Below are positions 12,973 to 24,478 of a stretch of DNA of 64,000 nt, piece after piece. Location of the stretch: the NCBI RefSeq assembly GCF_020497125.1, contig NC_059072.1:68579697-68643696 (forward strand). Direction: 5' to 3'. Position 1 is the first letter of the stretch. Each line of letters opens with the position of its first letter. Origin of the DNA: Mauremys mutica. Taxonomy: Eukaryota > Chordata > Testudines > Geoemydidae. The position numbers were made by a program, and so were the translations under genes. Below the pieces are notes generated by a model that did no database searches, was not told where the DNA came from, and saw nothing but the letters and a program-made list of their open reading frames with translations.

Positions 12973-14552
12973 ACATGAGGGACAACTAGCCATAATAAAA
13001 GGGTGAAACAAGACAGCTGTAGCAAAGAGGGAGCAGCCAGAACCGGGACAGTCTGAGACAGATGCATCCGAAACAGAGTTGCCAGAAGTAAGGGTGGCTC
13101 TAGCCAGTAACAGAAGAAGAAGGGCAGACACAATGGGCACAGGAAGGTATTGAAGGACACTAAGGACAGGGCAAATAGCCTATGCACAGGTAAAGAATTC
13201 TGAAGTCATAGCCAACAGCCTAGCAAGAAAATCTAGAGCTAAGTATGTCCTAGTATCTTAGAAGAGTAATGATTCTGACAGCAGTCAGAGCAGTGGAGAC
13301 AGAGACTGGATACAACAGAGAGTGTCAATATATACATATATTGTAAAAGCTATTTAGGTATGTGACAATCTAGAGGCAGCCACAACAAGGAGGAGGGTAT
13401 CCAAGAAAGGGTATAATAATCCAGTGTTAATCCATGTTGACTCCATTGACTTCAGTAATACCAGTGTCTGCCCCAGACTCCATAACCACTTACTTTATTT
13501 TTTCTAAACCCTTGTACATATCATTTACTCTAAAGTTTTAATCCTGTGGCGCTTTTTTAAAAAGCACAATGCATTTTTTTCTACTGCAGAGTAGTAAAAG
13601 GAGGGAGCATTTGATAAGCAAAGGAAATATTACAGAGAGTAATGAAAGCATAAAACCCCCAAAATACAAATCTCTATATTGAGAATTAGGTGTAGCAAAA
13701 CTTTTGCTCAAAGGAAAATGCTCAGCTGCATGGTGTAATGTGTGTGAATGTTCTGGCATTAGAGAATGTAAAGCAATTGAAGATATTGAACCCATACCAA
13801 TTAAGTATAACTCTTTTGGAAAAATTCCCAGGCAATATATTTCATTGGAAGAGCTACATTGCCTAGTATTGTCTGCATGATCAATGGGAGAAATGACCAT
13901 GCATTTTTTGCATTTTACTTCTGTATTCAAACACTTCCATTGAAAAAATGTTGATTATGCCAGCCACCTAAGTAGTGGTTGCTATCATATTTGGACCAAA
14001 AGCTGCAAATCAATTTATAATCTTTGCTTAACATCATGGTTGCCATATGCATCTATGATATGGTTACTTACACATGAAAACAATTTATTAATAATTTAAA
14101 CAGATGATAATAATGATGTAAAGCAAAGCAGGCTTTATTTGAATTATTCAGATAGATGAATCAACAAAAGAATAAGATGCTGCCCAGCTATTTTAAATGA
14201 CTTATGATACTGACCAGATGCTTTTGCAGTCCATTCTCTTTCAGTAGTCTAAGTTGATAGCTTTTTGTTCTTCTGGATTAATTTATCTGTGATGTCCACT
14301 GTGAATGACACTAAATTCTTTATACGTATTTTTATGATGGTGTGTGTTACGTGATTATACAGCACAGTAGGTCAGTGCCCAGGCTACTACAGACTGCTTC
14401 TTCTAAAGCCATTTGTTCATATTCCATTGTACAGAGAAAATAACTTATAGTGGGAACAATTCCATTCCAGAGAAAAAAGTCCTAGATGAAGCTGTTTGCA
14501 TTATGAATGCAACTCAAACAGTTAGTCCCAGATGCAGCAAAGCATTTTGTTT

Positions 14553-14760
14553 CCAACTCAGAAAGGTACTTAAGCATATTCCGAACTTTGAGTATGTTAG
14601 TTATCTGACTGGAGCCAATGGACACATACTTAAAATGAGGTATATACTCAAGTGCTTTGCTTAATTGAGGCCATAAGCACCTACTTAATTTTAAGCACAT
14701 ACTTAAGTCTATCTGTGTTCAGTAAGTACTTATGCAATTGCTTAAGTGCTTTCTTAAATA
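14553..14760. repeat. Short repeat with TTAAGTACTTA-type inverted motifs
   Basis: Repeated inverted words such as tacttaagcatatt, acatacttaaaat, aagcacctacttaa and ttaagcacatacttaag occur here. I recognise this as a sauropsid short repeat whose copies are palindromic. A related copy is at 22660-22810. Confidence 0.45.
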
Positions 14761-15553
14761 GGAACAAACTTATCCCAACCAATAATATATATATACCTGA
14801 TTCTTTAAAAGACCTAATTATCCAAAGCTAAGGAAAATTATGAGTGAAATTGAGTGGGAGGAAAATTTTAGATAGCAAAATGTGAATAAAAGTTGGGAGT
14901 TCTTTAAGAAGAGTTTATTTGATAGCCAAAAGGCCATGATTCCACAATCCAAAGAGAAGACAACTTTGGCTAAAAGCCCATTCTGCCTCAGTGGTGAAGG
15001 GAAGGCAATAATTAGAAATTACAAAAGCAACATATAAATGGAAAAAGAAAAACAGATAGCAATGAATATAAATTAAAAATTATAAAGTGTAGAAATTGAT
15101 AAGGGAAGCTAAAGAAATCAGAGAAAAATCAGTGGCTGTCAGGGCTAAGGACAATATGAAAGAGGGTTTTTTAAAGTATATTAGAAATTAAAGAAATCCT
15201 AGCAATGGTATAGACCCATTTTTAGATGGAGATGGTAAATTTCTTAATGATGCAGAAAAGGCAGAAGTGTTCAATAATATATCTGCTCTGTATTTGGAAA
15301 AAATCAGGATGTTGTACTTATATCAAATGAGGATTGTGAAGTACTTTTCAGTTCATTAGTTCTGAAGGAGGATGTTAGTCAACATCCATTTGGGATATAT
15401 ATTTTAAAATTAGCAGGCTTGGGTAGCTTGCACCCACGAGACATAAAGAAGCTGGTTGAGGAGATCTCTGTCCTTCTGATGATCATTTTTAATAAATCTT
15501 GGAATACAGAGGAAATTCCAGAAGACAAGAAGAGTACTAATGCTGTGCCAGTA

Positions 15554-16310
15554 CAGTAGAACCTCAAAAGAAATGAACAGCAGAGTTACGGACTTACTGG
15601 TGAACCGGACACCCTGTGAAACCAGTAATCATCAATCAGGCAGCAGCAGTGACAAAAAAACAAAACAAAAAACAGCAAATACTGTACTGCGTCGGGGTTT
15701 AGCCCTTAGGCTCACGGTTCAGCCATCAGGGTTTGAGTATGCATATGCAGGGCCCAGGTGTCAGGCTCCAGGCGGGGATGTGTGTGTGCAGGGGGCTTCT
15801 GACCCTCGGGAGCACCAGGACTCAGGACTTCAGACTGGAAGGAGTGTTGGGGCTTGGGGCTTCAGCCCTATGGCTCCGTTCCCAGCTTCAATCCCGCTGG
15901 GGGTGCCAAGACTCAGGGCTGTAGCTATGAGAGGAGTGCTGGTTTCAGCTCCAGCGCTTCCCCTGTAGCTAAAGCCCCAAGCCCCAGTGCTTCCCCCCAC
16001 CCCGACTGAAACCTGGAGCAGAGCCACAGGGTTGAAGCCCCAATTCCTAGCACTCCCCCCAAGTCTAAAGTCCCAAGCCCTGGTGCTCCCATGGGACAGA
16101 AACCCTGAGACCCCCGCCAGGAACCCTGGCGGCCCTTAGGGTCAGAAGCCCCCTCCCCCGCCCAGAGCCCTGACACCCCCCAAACCCTGTGGCTGCAGTC
16201 CCAACTTCCCTGTGGCTGAAGTCTGTAATGTCTTGTTCAGAGTTGCGGACCATTTCAGAGTTACGGACAACCTTCATTCCCGAGGTGTCTGCAACTCTGA
16301 GGTTCTACTA
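15554..16310. mobile_element. Pogo/Tigger-like non-autonomous DNA transposon
   Basis: Terminal inverted repeats CAGTAGAACCTCA (left, preceded by TA at 15552-15553) and TGAGGTTCTACTA (right). Subterminal GAGTTACGGAC words appear on the left at 15584 and, inverted or repeated, on the right near 16256-16270. A CAG start after TA and this TIR style suggest the pogo group of Tc1/mariner, which is an inference. The central 450 bases are GC-rich and contain many degenerate 'ccctggtgctcccc'-type units. No transposase is visible. A second family member is at 46455-46798. Confidence 0.7.
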
Positions 16311-16438
16311 TGTTAAAAAAGGACAAGCAGGGTAACGTGGGTAGCTGGAGGCTGGTAGTCTGATATCAGTCCCGGTCAAAATAATGGAAAAACTGATATA
16401 GGTCTCAATTAATACTGATTAAAGGATAGGAATATAAT

Positions 16439-17126
16439 TAAGGCTACGATTTAGTCATGGAGTTCACGGAATCCATGACTTCCAGTGACCTCTGTGACTT
16501 CAGCCTGCAGTGGTTGGGAGTTTCAGGGTCCTCCTCTGCCAGTGGAGGCAGGGAGCTCAGGAGTGGGAGAAGCCCAGCTCCTGGCCGCTGCGGGGCAGCG
16601 GAGAACCCCAGAGCTGCCGGTGGTGGGGGAACCCCCTAGCTCCCGGCTGCTCCGGGTGGTGGGGGAACCCCCCCAGCTCCTGGCCGCCATGGCAGCGGGA
16701 AACCCCAGGCTCCCAGCCATGGAAGGGGAATCCCCGAGCACCCAGCTGCCGGGGGCAACAGGGAAACCTCCCAGCTTCAGTCCACTCTGGGTGGCAGGAG
16801 ATCCCCCAAACTCCCGGTGGGCAGCAGGGAACCCTGCAACTCCTGGCCGGGGGGAACCCTTCTGAGCGGGGGAACCCCTGCAGATCCCAGCCGCTGTGGC
16901 CCTCGCAGCTCCTGGCCCCCGCTGGTGGCTGCAGGGGATACCCTGCAGCCCCCAGATGCTACAGGCATCTCCTAGCCCCTGAAGCAGCTGCCTGCTTCAG
17001 GGGCGTGGGGACCCACAGATCCCCATTTTGTCAGGGACAGGTCACAGCCGCCATGAATTTTTCTGTTTTGCCCGTGACCTGTCTGTGACTTTTACTAAAA
17101 ATATCTGTGACAAAATCTTAGCCTTA
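16439..17126. mobile_element. hAT-like non-autonomous transposon with 8-bp TSD
   Basis: A 688-bp element flanked by a perfect 8-bp duplication, AATATAAT, at 16431-16438 and 17127-17134. Inverted termini are TAAGGCTACGATTTAGTCA (left) and, reverse-complemented, TAAGGCTAAGATTTTGTCA (right). An 8-bp target duplication is the hallmark of the hAT superfamily. The core (about 16600-16960) is a GC-rich, degenerate tandem array of units resembling 'gggaaccccccagctcc'. The open frames seen here come from that array, not from a gene. Confidence 0.82.
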
Positions 17127-18510
17127 AATATAATTAATGACAGTCATCATGGTTCTGTGGAAAATAAGTCTTATCAAACAAAACTGATTTCATTCTTTGA
17201 TGAGATTACTGGTTTGGTTGATAAAGATAACTGTACATGTTTGACTCAGTATTGCAAGACATTTTGATTAAAAAATTAGTACTGTACAATACCCATGAAC
17301 CACACATTAAGTGGATTAAGAATTGGCTAATTAACAGATCTCAAAAAGTAGTAATCAATGGAGATCATTGTTGAAAGAGGGTATTTCTAGTGGTTTCCCA
17401 AAGGGATTGGTACCAGGCCCAATGCTTTTGAATATTTTCATCAATGTTCTGGAAGTAAATATAAAATCACTGCTCATAAAATTTGCAGGTGCACAAAGAC
17501 TGGTGGAATAGTAGCTAATTTTGCAGACTAGTCATACAGAGCGATCTGGATTGTTTGATAAGATGGGCCCATTTCAAACAAATGTTTTTTTAATACAGCC
17601 AAGTGCAAAATTATACATCAAGAAACAAGGAATTCAGCCATAGCTCTTGAATCAGGCACTGTATTCTGGAAAGCAGTGACTTTGAAAAGGATTTAGGGGT
17701 CATAGTAGACAAGCAACTCAATCTAAGTTCCCAAGGCAATTATTTAGCAAAAAGGGCTAATGCAATCCTTGGAGCTATAAACAGGGGAGTAGTGAGTAGA
17801 GTAGGGAGGTGATTTTACTTCTGTATATGGCATTGGTGAGACCAGTACTGAGATTCTCCATACAGTTCTGATGTCCACATTTTAAAAGGAATGTTGAAAA
17901 AATTGAAGAAGTTGCAGAAAAGAGTCAAAAAAATTATACAGGGACTGGAGAAAATGCCTCTAAAAGATACTTAAAGAGCTCAATCTGTTTAGTTTATCAA
18001 AAAGAAGATTGAGAGGTGATTACAGTGCATAAGTACCTTTATAGGGAGAAAATATTGCATACTAACGGGCTCTTTAATCTAATGGAAAAAGGCATAACAA
18101 GAACCAACGGCTGGAAACTAAAGCCAGGCAAATTCAAATTAGAAAAATGGCACAAAGTTTTAGCAGTGAGAGTACCGTATTTCCACACAAAGAAAGACAT
18201 AAACTGACATGAAGATCAAATGATGTTTTTACCCAGAAACAGTTTGATCATGTTGCCATTAGTAAGCACTGGAGGAGATCACTGTTGGGTGCCAGAATGT
18301 ACATGAGTGCTGATGTCAAAAGTGATTGCTGTCTTCTTATTGGGAAACAAAAATAAAACTAAGGAAGGTAATATTGTACAGGGCAGAGGGTATGTATGAT
18401 ACTAGAAAGTTTAGTAGATCCAGTAGCGAGCGTGCATTTCAAGCTGCAACTTAGTAACAGTTTGAAGAGTTAAAGACACTGATGGATGACTAGGAAAACA
18501 ACGTATGCAG

Positions 18511-18741
18511 TGTTGTTGTAGCCATGTCGGTCTCAGGACGTTAGAGCGACAATGTGGGTAATACCTTTTATTGCACCAATTTCTGTTGATGAGAGAGACA
18601 AGCTTTCAAGTTTACCCAGAGCTCTTCAGGTCAGAAGCTCTGAAGAAGAGACCTGCTGTGTGTAAGCTCGAAAGCTTTTCTCTCTCACCAACAGAAGTTG
18701 GTCCAATAAAAGCTATTATCTCACCCACTTTGTCTCTCTGA
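18511..18741. repeat. Palindromic interspersed repeat (about 230 bp)
   Basis: Two 50-base arms, 18566-18615 and 18662-18711, are reverse complements at 44 of 50 positions. Their centre holds a second stem, CAGAGCT/AGCTCTG. The outer parts also pair weakly (gacaatgtgggtaat against the complement of cacccactttgtc). I recognise the arm text (ccaacttctgttggtgagag type) as a common turtle repeat. Here one copy appears folded back on itself. Confidence 0.75.
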
Positions 18742-19180
18742 TAGGAAACAATGGCAATTTTTTGTAGAGAAGCAAGTGTGGATGCAGACAGAATTACAGT
18801 AAGGGTGAGAAGATCTAAGAAAGAAGAAAGGCTCCAACCAAAGACATGGAGGCTTGTTGAAGAAAGGAAAGACTTAAAGAAGACAATTCAGCAAGAACAA
18901 AACAGCAGTAAAAAAACTATTCTGCAACAAGAAGATACAGACAAAGAAAAGGAAGATAAAAGATCAGCCAGAAAAGATAAGAGAGAATGGGGAGAATAAA
19001 GGAAAAGAAGCCGAGGAGAGGGGATTTTGAAAAGCTTTATCTAAACAACTGACATCCTAATTCTTGAACTGTTGTGGCATTATGAAGGGTCAAGATGGTA
19101 TAATTTGAACCACTGAGGAAGCACAGAGAGTCCATTGGATGGAACATTTCCAGGATGTGCTCAGCCAGCCAGAGCACTGA

Positions 19181-19887
19181 GGGCAGGTCTACACTACAGC
19201 CGGGATCGACGTTCTCAAATCGATCCACCGGCGGTCGATTTATCAGGTCTAGTAAAGACCTGCCAAATCGACTGCAGATCACTCTCCAGTCAACCTCTGT
19301 ACTCTACTCCCGAGAAGAAGAGTATGGTAAGTCGATGGGAGATTTTCTCCCGTTGACCCCCCGTGATGTACACCCTGTGGTAACTCGACCTAAGGTTCAT
19401 TGACTCCAGCTACATTACTCACTTACCACAGTAGTGTAGACCATAGGCGCCGACTTCTTCGGGCGCTGGTGGGTGCTTGACCTCCCTCTGCCCCCTGCCC
19501 TGACTCCATCCCTGCCCTTCCCCTCCCGTCCCCATTCCAAAGTCCCTGCCCCAACACCGCCCCCTCCCTGCCCCCATTCGACTCCTTCCCCAAATCCCTG
19601 CCCTGGCCCCGCCCGTTCCCCGCCTCCTCCCCTGAGCCTGCCATGTTCCCACTCCTCCCCCCTCCCTCCCAGCGCTTGCTACAGCTGTTTGGCAGCAGCA
19701 GGTGCTGGGAGGGAGGGAGGAGCGGAGACGTGGCATGCTGGGAGGAGGAGGAGGTGAGGCAGGGGGGATGGGGCAGGGCGGGGAGCTTGGCTGCCAGTGG
19801 ATTCAGATCACCCACTGATTTTTCCCCGTGGGTGCTCCAGCCCCAGAGCACCCACAGAGTCGGCGCCTATGGTGTAGACGTAGCCTA
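19181..19887. mobile_element. MITE with GTCTACAC-type ends, host of a nested insertion
   Basis: Left end GGGCAGGTCTACACTAC at 19181; right end, across the inner element, GTAGTGTAGAC + GTAGCCT. The reverse complement of the right end matches the left at about 14 of 17 positions. Without the inner element the MITE is about 270 bp. Interior words such as gatcgacg...aatcgatcc resemble the element at 9957-10249. It interrupts the LINE relic between its WMEHF and AEMLKAGG blocks. Confidence 0.65.
19442..19871. mobile_element. hAT-like MITE nested inside another MITE
   Basis: A 430-bp element with perfect 13-bp inverted ends, CATAGGCGCCGAC (19442-19454) and GTCGGCGCCTATG (19859-19871). It is flanked by a perfect 8-bp duplication, GTGTAGAC, at 19434-19441 and 19872-19879. 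The target was the terminal repeat of the outer MITE, so the insertion is unambiguous. The left half is a C-rich low-complexity tract with repeated 'ccctgcccc' words; the proline-rich and arginine-rich open frames over it are artefacts. The 8-bp duplication points to hAT. Confidence 0.88.
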
Positions 19888-22659
19888 ACACACTTTAAGA
19901 GAGGTGAAGAAAGAGTGAACTTAGCTATAAAGTAATTGCCTTTGAAGAAGTAAGGCCATACACCAACTGAAGAGTGGTAAAGCACCAGGCTATAAGATAG
20001 ATGCTGAAATGTTAAAAGCTGGAGGGGAAGTGATGCTGAATTACATGTATAGGTCATACAGAATGGCTTGGGAAAAGGAGATGTCCTAAACTTTGCTGAA
20101 GAGGTGTTATCTGCAAAATGCCTAACAAGGGGGACCAACGGATTTTTGATAATTGAAGAGGGGTGACACTCCTACCTGGAAATGTGTTTTGCATTATCAT
20201 TTTGAATAGGATGAAAACTCTGGTTGATACAATACTCAGGCAAAAATAGGCTGGATTTCGATCCAATAGGTCATGTTCAGAGCAAGTTTTCATCTTGAGA
20301 AGACTTACTGAGCAAGGCTTGAAACACCGACAGGAAGGTAGTTTTTAACTTCCTAGATTTTATGAAAGCATTTGATAGTATCCACAGAAAAACCCTCTGG
20401 AAGATCCTATGTGGCAACGGAATTCCAGCAAAGATTGTTATTTGATGTGTTGATTGTATGATGAGTCTGTGTGCTGTGTCAGAATAGACAGCAGAAACAC
20501 GAAATGGTTTAAGGTTATTAATGGCATAAGATAACTACAACATTGCACTCTGTCCCCACTTTTACTTTCTATTGTCATAGATTTTGTGATGAGAAGAGTG
20601 ATGGCTGATGCTGAGAATGCTAATATTGTTTGCACCAGATAAGCAGTGATACTCTATTTGTACATGATGTAGTCTCCTGTTTGGGGGACCATGTAATAAA
20701 ATGGGTTCAGAAGGTATTTGTTTCACTATACAATAAGGTGTGCAATTGTCAACTTGACCTGTGAGAGAGAGTTGTATTTGATCATAGCCACCATATCAGG
20801 CTAGAGTAATAAATGGATGTACTCTTCTGGCCTGTACCTGAGAAATATATTTTATTAGCCTGAATTATCCCACAAGTGTTCCCAAGCTGAAATATATCCA
20901 AGCTCTGCTTCACTGTGATGAAATCAAAAGCTGGATCCAGAAGATTCCCTTTCATTCCAGTGTGCTATGGGATTTGGAAATATTTGGTTTGATTGACCTT
21001 TTGTATGAGACTGGGGTTAACAAGGTGATGTGAAACCCATCACCTGCAGTTTACTAGATGGCCTGCAGCTGAAATTTTTGATTGTTTGTTTCCCAGGGAA
21101 AGACAGGGATAACAAATAAGAGAATCTGTTTCTTGATTAAATTACTGCAATGGTTGTTTCAGTTTGTCATCCATGGCTGAAGAAGGCTTGATGGATCTCT
21201 TTTCTGATGAGTCTTGAAAGCTCAGTCCTCGTGACAATTTCTGAGTTTAGATTAATAGAAATTAGAGAAGGAAGAGGCCTATTACTAATACAGTATCACC
21301 TTTTCTGTTCTCCTGTCACTAAAAGGAAAAATTCCAGAGTCATCTGAAGCAGCACCAAATGCTAATGCTGTTTATTTGTTCTTGGCTTCTCTGGACAGCA
21401 GGCTGGTAGAATGTTGAACACTCAGGATGTATTTCTTCTTTAAATTAAAATAGTTGTAACAATCTAAAGCTTAGTTAGGTTGATATTCCCTTAAACAGAG
21501 AATGTCTTTGCCCTTTATATCTCGAGAAACTGGGAGTCATGGAGCCAGTTTAATTATGAGAAGGGATTCTCGATGCTGTGGAGTTTAAGAATCACTGCTT
21601 TATTCCATACTGTTCTTTAGCTCTAACGATGGCCCATCTGTGTAAATAATCTCATCAACCTCTTGTGTTTGCCCATCCTTGAAGATTTCCTCATGTGGAT
21701 GCTTAATGAAAAAATATACTGTGCTTTTGTCCTTGTGAGTGGTATGAGAACATATAAGAGGTTTTAGTGGAGAGGCTAAATAAAACTGCTGTTGTAAATG
21801 GAGTCCCAGCAATATTTTGTCTGGCCGACTAAGCAGCTTGTGTGTCTTTTTGATATTCACAAGAAAAGGACACTGCTAAATCCACCTGAAGGACATGTTT
21901 ATTTATGGCTGCTTCCCACTGAATTTTGTTCACTCCAACATATTCCTGAAATCCTGGAATAGAACTGACTTCTAAGACTAACATTTCACCAGAGCTCACC
22001 TTATCACCTTATACATTTGAAAATCTGTCCTTACCAGGAATGCTCATGTTAGTCATAAGAGGAAATTAATCTGATTTGGAATCTCTTTTGCATATAATAT
22101 TTCACCTATGCTTCTTCAGTATGTCCCATACAAGGTGTTTGTATCACATAAACAGTTCTTAAAGTTAACAGTGAAGGAGTATATATGTCTTTAAAAATAA
22201 ATTGAACTGTGCTATAGGGTTTACAAGTGCGATAGCTTGTTTTTAACATTAAAAGTGTAAACCAATGTTAGATAAACTTTTAAAAAATAACAGAGTTGCA
22301 CACTTTATCTCATTAAAATCACTATATGCTTTGAATCTCTACTTTTTAAAGTATGCCTTATTTTTATAAGAAATATTAACCATAGCTATCATAGAATATC
22401 AAAATCATGTTAACTAGCAATTGAACACTGGCTTGTAAATTAATATCCACTGTCAATTGAAATTGGTTAATATTTTAAAAATATTTAAAGACCTTTATAG
22501 GAGATTTTGCTTGTCAACTTGTATTATTAACATGAAAACGGGATAAAATAAGTTACATCTTTTACTAAAAGGTATGGGCCTAATCCAGTAGTCATTATTT
22601 ATATCACAGTCTCAGTCCCTGAGCATCGTAAACTCTTATTGACTTCAGAAGAGTTTTGA

Positions 22660-22810
22660 CCAAGGAACTGAGGGCTCCCAATCTAGCAAGTAACTTAAAC
22701 ACATGCTTAGTTTTAAGTATGTGAACAGTCATATTGAAATAAATAGTACAACTTACAGTTAAGTATGTGCTTAAGAGCTTTAATGGAACAGGGCCTGAGT
22801 GAGGACTTCA
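22660..22810. repeat. Short repeat with TTAAGTATGTG-type inverted motifs
   Basis: Contains acacatgcttagttttaagt, tatgtgaacagt and, inverted, cttacagttaagtatgtgct. Ends in a 'ggatcgggcc' block, like other copies of this amniote short repeat family. Related to 14553-14760. Confidence 0.45.
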
Positions 22811-22926
22811 GGATCGGGCCTTATGTTTTCATATTTTGTGCAAAAAAATCAGCTGTACTTGTATACTGTATTTTGTGCACAGCATGGTGCAATGTTTAGT
22901 TGTCTGTCAGGCTTTTACAAACTACT

Positions 22927-23315
22927 TGTAGCAGGGTGCTGGTGCAAAGGCACCTAATTAGCCCCTGCTCAGCCAGCCCCAATCAGGAGAAATAGACTGG
23001 GGCTGGGGAAAGGCTGGTGCCTGGCCTCTGGAACTGGCTGCACCTGTGGGCCTCCTGGTAGAAGAGCTATAAAGGCTGGCTGGCAGCCAGTGCAAAGGAG
23101 GAATGGCCAGGGAAGGAACAGTCTCCAGGATGAAGGGAGACTCCCTGTAACAGAGGAGATAGGAAGACCTTTGTGTATTTGTAAATAGTATCGCTGCTGG
23201 TGGGAACTGTATGTAAATAAAAGCCACGGGTGCTGCAGCAAGAAAACTCTCACAGTGCTTTATTGAGGGAGCACAGAGCTCAGCAGGGGGCGGCCCAGGA
23301 AAGCACCCGGTTACA
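22927..23315 (+). mobile_element. Solo LTR of an LTR retroelement
   Basis: Begins TGTAGCAGGGTG and ends CACCCGGTTACA: TG...CA ends with an imperfect 12-bp inverted repeat (9 of 12). It is flanked by a perfect 5-bp duplication, CTACT, at 22922-22926 and 23316-23320. A TATAAA box lies at 23068-23073 and an AATAAA signal at 23216-23221, in the right order for promoter then polyadenylation, so the LTR reads on the + strand. No internal region is present, so recombination between two LTRs has removed the rest. Whether it is Gypsy-type or a retrovirus-like LTR is undecided from the LTR alone. Confidence 0.85.
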
Positions 23316-24237
23316 CTACTGATAAAATGTGCTGTTGCATTTGGTAAGTGGAGTGTCTTTATAGTAGGATATTGACAGGAGGAGAGTAACATCTGGAGAA
23401 GGTATCCTGTGTGGGTATGATCCCTAAATCTGAAGTATGAACATGCTTTTTCCAAATATATCGTCAGATAGTATTCATGAAAGTTCATCTTCTGATCATT
23501 TTTTCAGAGTTATTCTATCTTTGGCATGTCAGCATCCATTCCAGAGAAGAATTGTGCAATAGCAAACAAAGTTTCTGGAGGCAGACTTGTATTTCTTGGT
23601 TTTCTGTCAGACAGATTTCTCTGCATTTCATCAGAAAAATCATAATGCATCTTCGTAACCATTCTAGATCACACCTTTCTTTCTTTCAGATATTGGCTGG
23701 GCTATCACTGACAAAGCCTAAAGGGAAAGCCTCTAGGATGACATTTGAATGTTTTATTTTTCCGCCACAGAGAGAGAAGGAAGAGGGAAATTTATTAATT
23801 TGTTTCCCATTTAAACAAAACAACTTTATCTTAAGCATAATCAAGGAAGGAAGCAATCCCATGTGGCAAATAAATGCATAGTAAGCTGTATTTTTGGTGG
23901 AAAAAAATTAGTTTGTTGATGAAAAAATATACAGTATGTATATTGGTAGTGTACAACAGTGTTCACCTTGTGAAATCTGAAGTGGAGATTGGGGCTAGTG
24001 ACCATGGTACATTCTGATTTATTCCAAAGGAACAAAACCAAAATAAAACAAAAAAGATCCTTCCAGAAGTATTTTTATGATTCCTAGGGATAATCCATTT
24101 CTGTCAGGGATGATTTAGCAGTTTGCAGAAGGGACAATGAAATGATCTCATCTTCCTCATAATTTGGTGGTAACATTTTAATAGGCTCTTAGAAGGCCTC
24201 TACAGTACATCATTGTAACTGAAAGTGTAGACAGGAC

Positions 24238-24478
24238 CAGAGCCAGTACTAGGCATTTTGCCGCCCCAAGGATGGCAGGCAGTGGACCCTCCGCAGTGGA
24301 CCCTCCGCAGGACGCCTGTGGGAGGTGTGCCGAAGCCGCGGGACCAGCGGACCCTCCGCAGGCATGCCGCCGAAGGCAGCCAGCCTGCCTGCTGCCCTCG
24401 CGGCGACTGGCAGAGCGCCCCCAGTGGCTTGCCACCCCAAGCACGTGCTTGGCGTGCTGGGGCCTGGAGCCGCCCCTG
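24238..24478. mobile_element. hAT MITE, CAGGGGCGGCTC family, copy 1
   Basis: A 241-bp GC-rich element starting CAGAGCCAG and ending GAGCCGCCCCTG. It is flanked by GACAGGAC (24230-24237) and GATAGGAC (24479-24486), 8-bp duplications differing at one base. The right half and interior (ttgccgcccc, gaccctccgcag, gcatgccgcc) match the copies at 25243 and 32803. No transposase. The apparent open frames on both strands are simply CpG-rich DNA. Confidence 0.82.

Larger units (their letters stand above)
14870..18230 (+). mobile_element. Old CR1/L3-like LINE relic, split by two insertions
   Basis: Three pieces (about 14870-15553, 16311-16438 and 17127-18230) read in order as one decayed reverse-transcriptase ORF of CR1/L3 type. 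Recognisable traces are the pre-RT lysine-rich part near 15100-15200, text coding for a diverged SLHP region near 15425, the 'caacatggtt...' type block at 17145-17210 followed by 'tgatgagattactgg', the GVPQG-like trace near 17395-17430, and the C-terminal 'RPVLR' and 'KRRLRGD'-like traces at 17830-18020. Many stops and frameshifts occur. Two DNA transposons sit inside it, so it is older than both. Confidence 0.7.
18742..21030 (+). mobile_element. Non-CR1 LINE relic, split by a nested transposon
   Basis: Fragments read in order as a non-LTR retrotransposon ORF. A basic segment (19-residue stretch SARKDKREWGE and neighbours, 18940-18999) matches the linker between endonuclease and reverse transcriptase. 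Next come a WMEHFQDVL block (19135-19161) and, after the insertion, an AEMLKAGGEVML-type block near 20002-20040 and a DF-KAFDSIHRKTLWKIL-type catalytic block near 20355-20410. These differ clearly from the CR1 protein at 29-31 kb. Stops and frameshifts are frequent. Clade is not assigned. The 3' end is not clear; 21030 is an estimate. Confidence 0.65.

Noticed and set aside
12844..13187. Two overlapping minus-strand open frames with leucine/serine runs
   Set aside because: They are the translation of the (GA)n microsatellite at 12931-12970 and its flanks; no family signature.
15540..17088. Many open frames of 60-190 codons on both strands
   Set aside because: They lie inside GC-rich tandem cores of two DNA transposons. 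Frames on both strands stay open because of composition, not coding.
18751..18999. 82-codon lysine-rich frame as a possible small host gene
   Set aside because: Its SARKDKREW segment fits the linker region of a LINE ORF, and further LINE blocks follow downstream in order.
19419..19888. Glycine/arginine-rich and proline-rich open frames up to 142 codons
   Set aside because: They overlap the C-rich core of the nested hAT-like element, and frames overlap on both strands.
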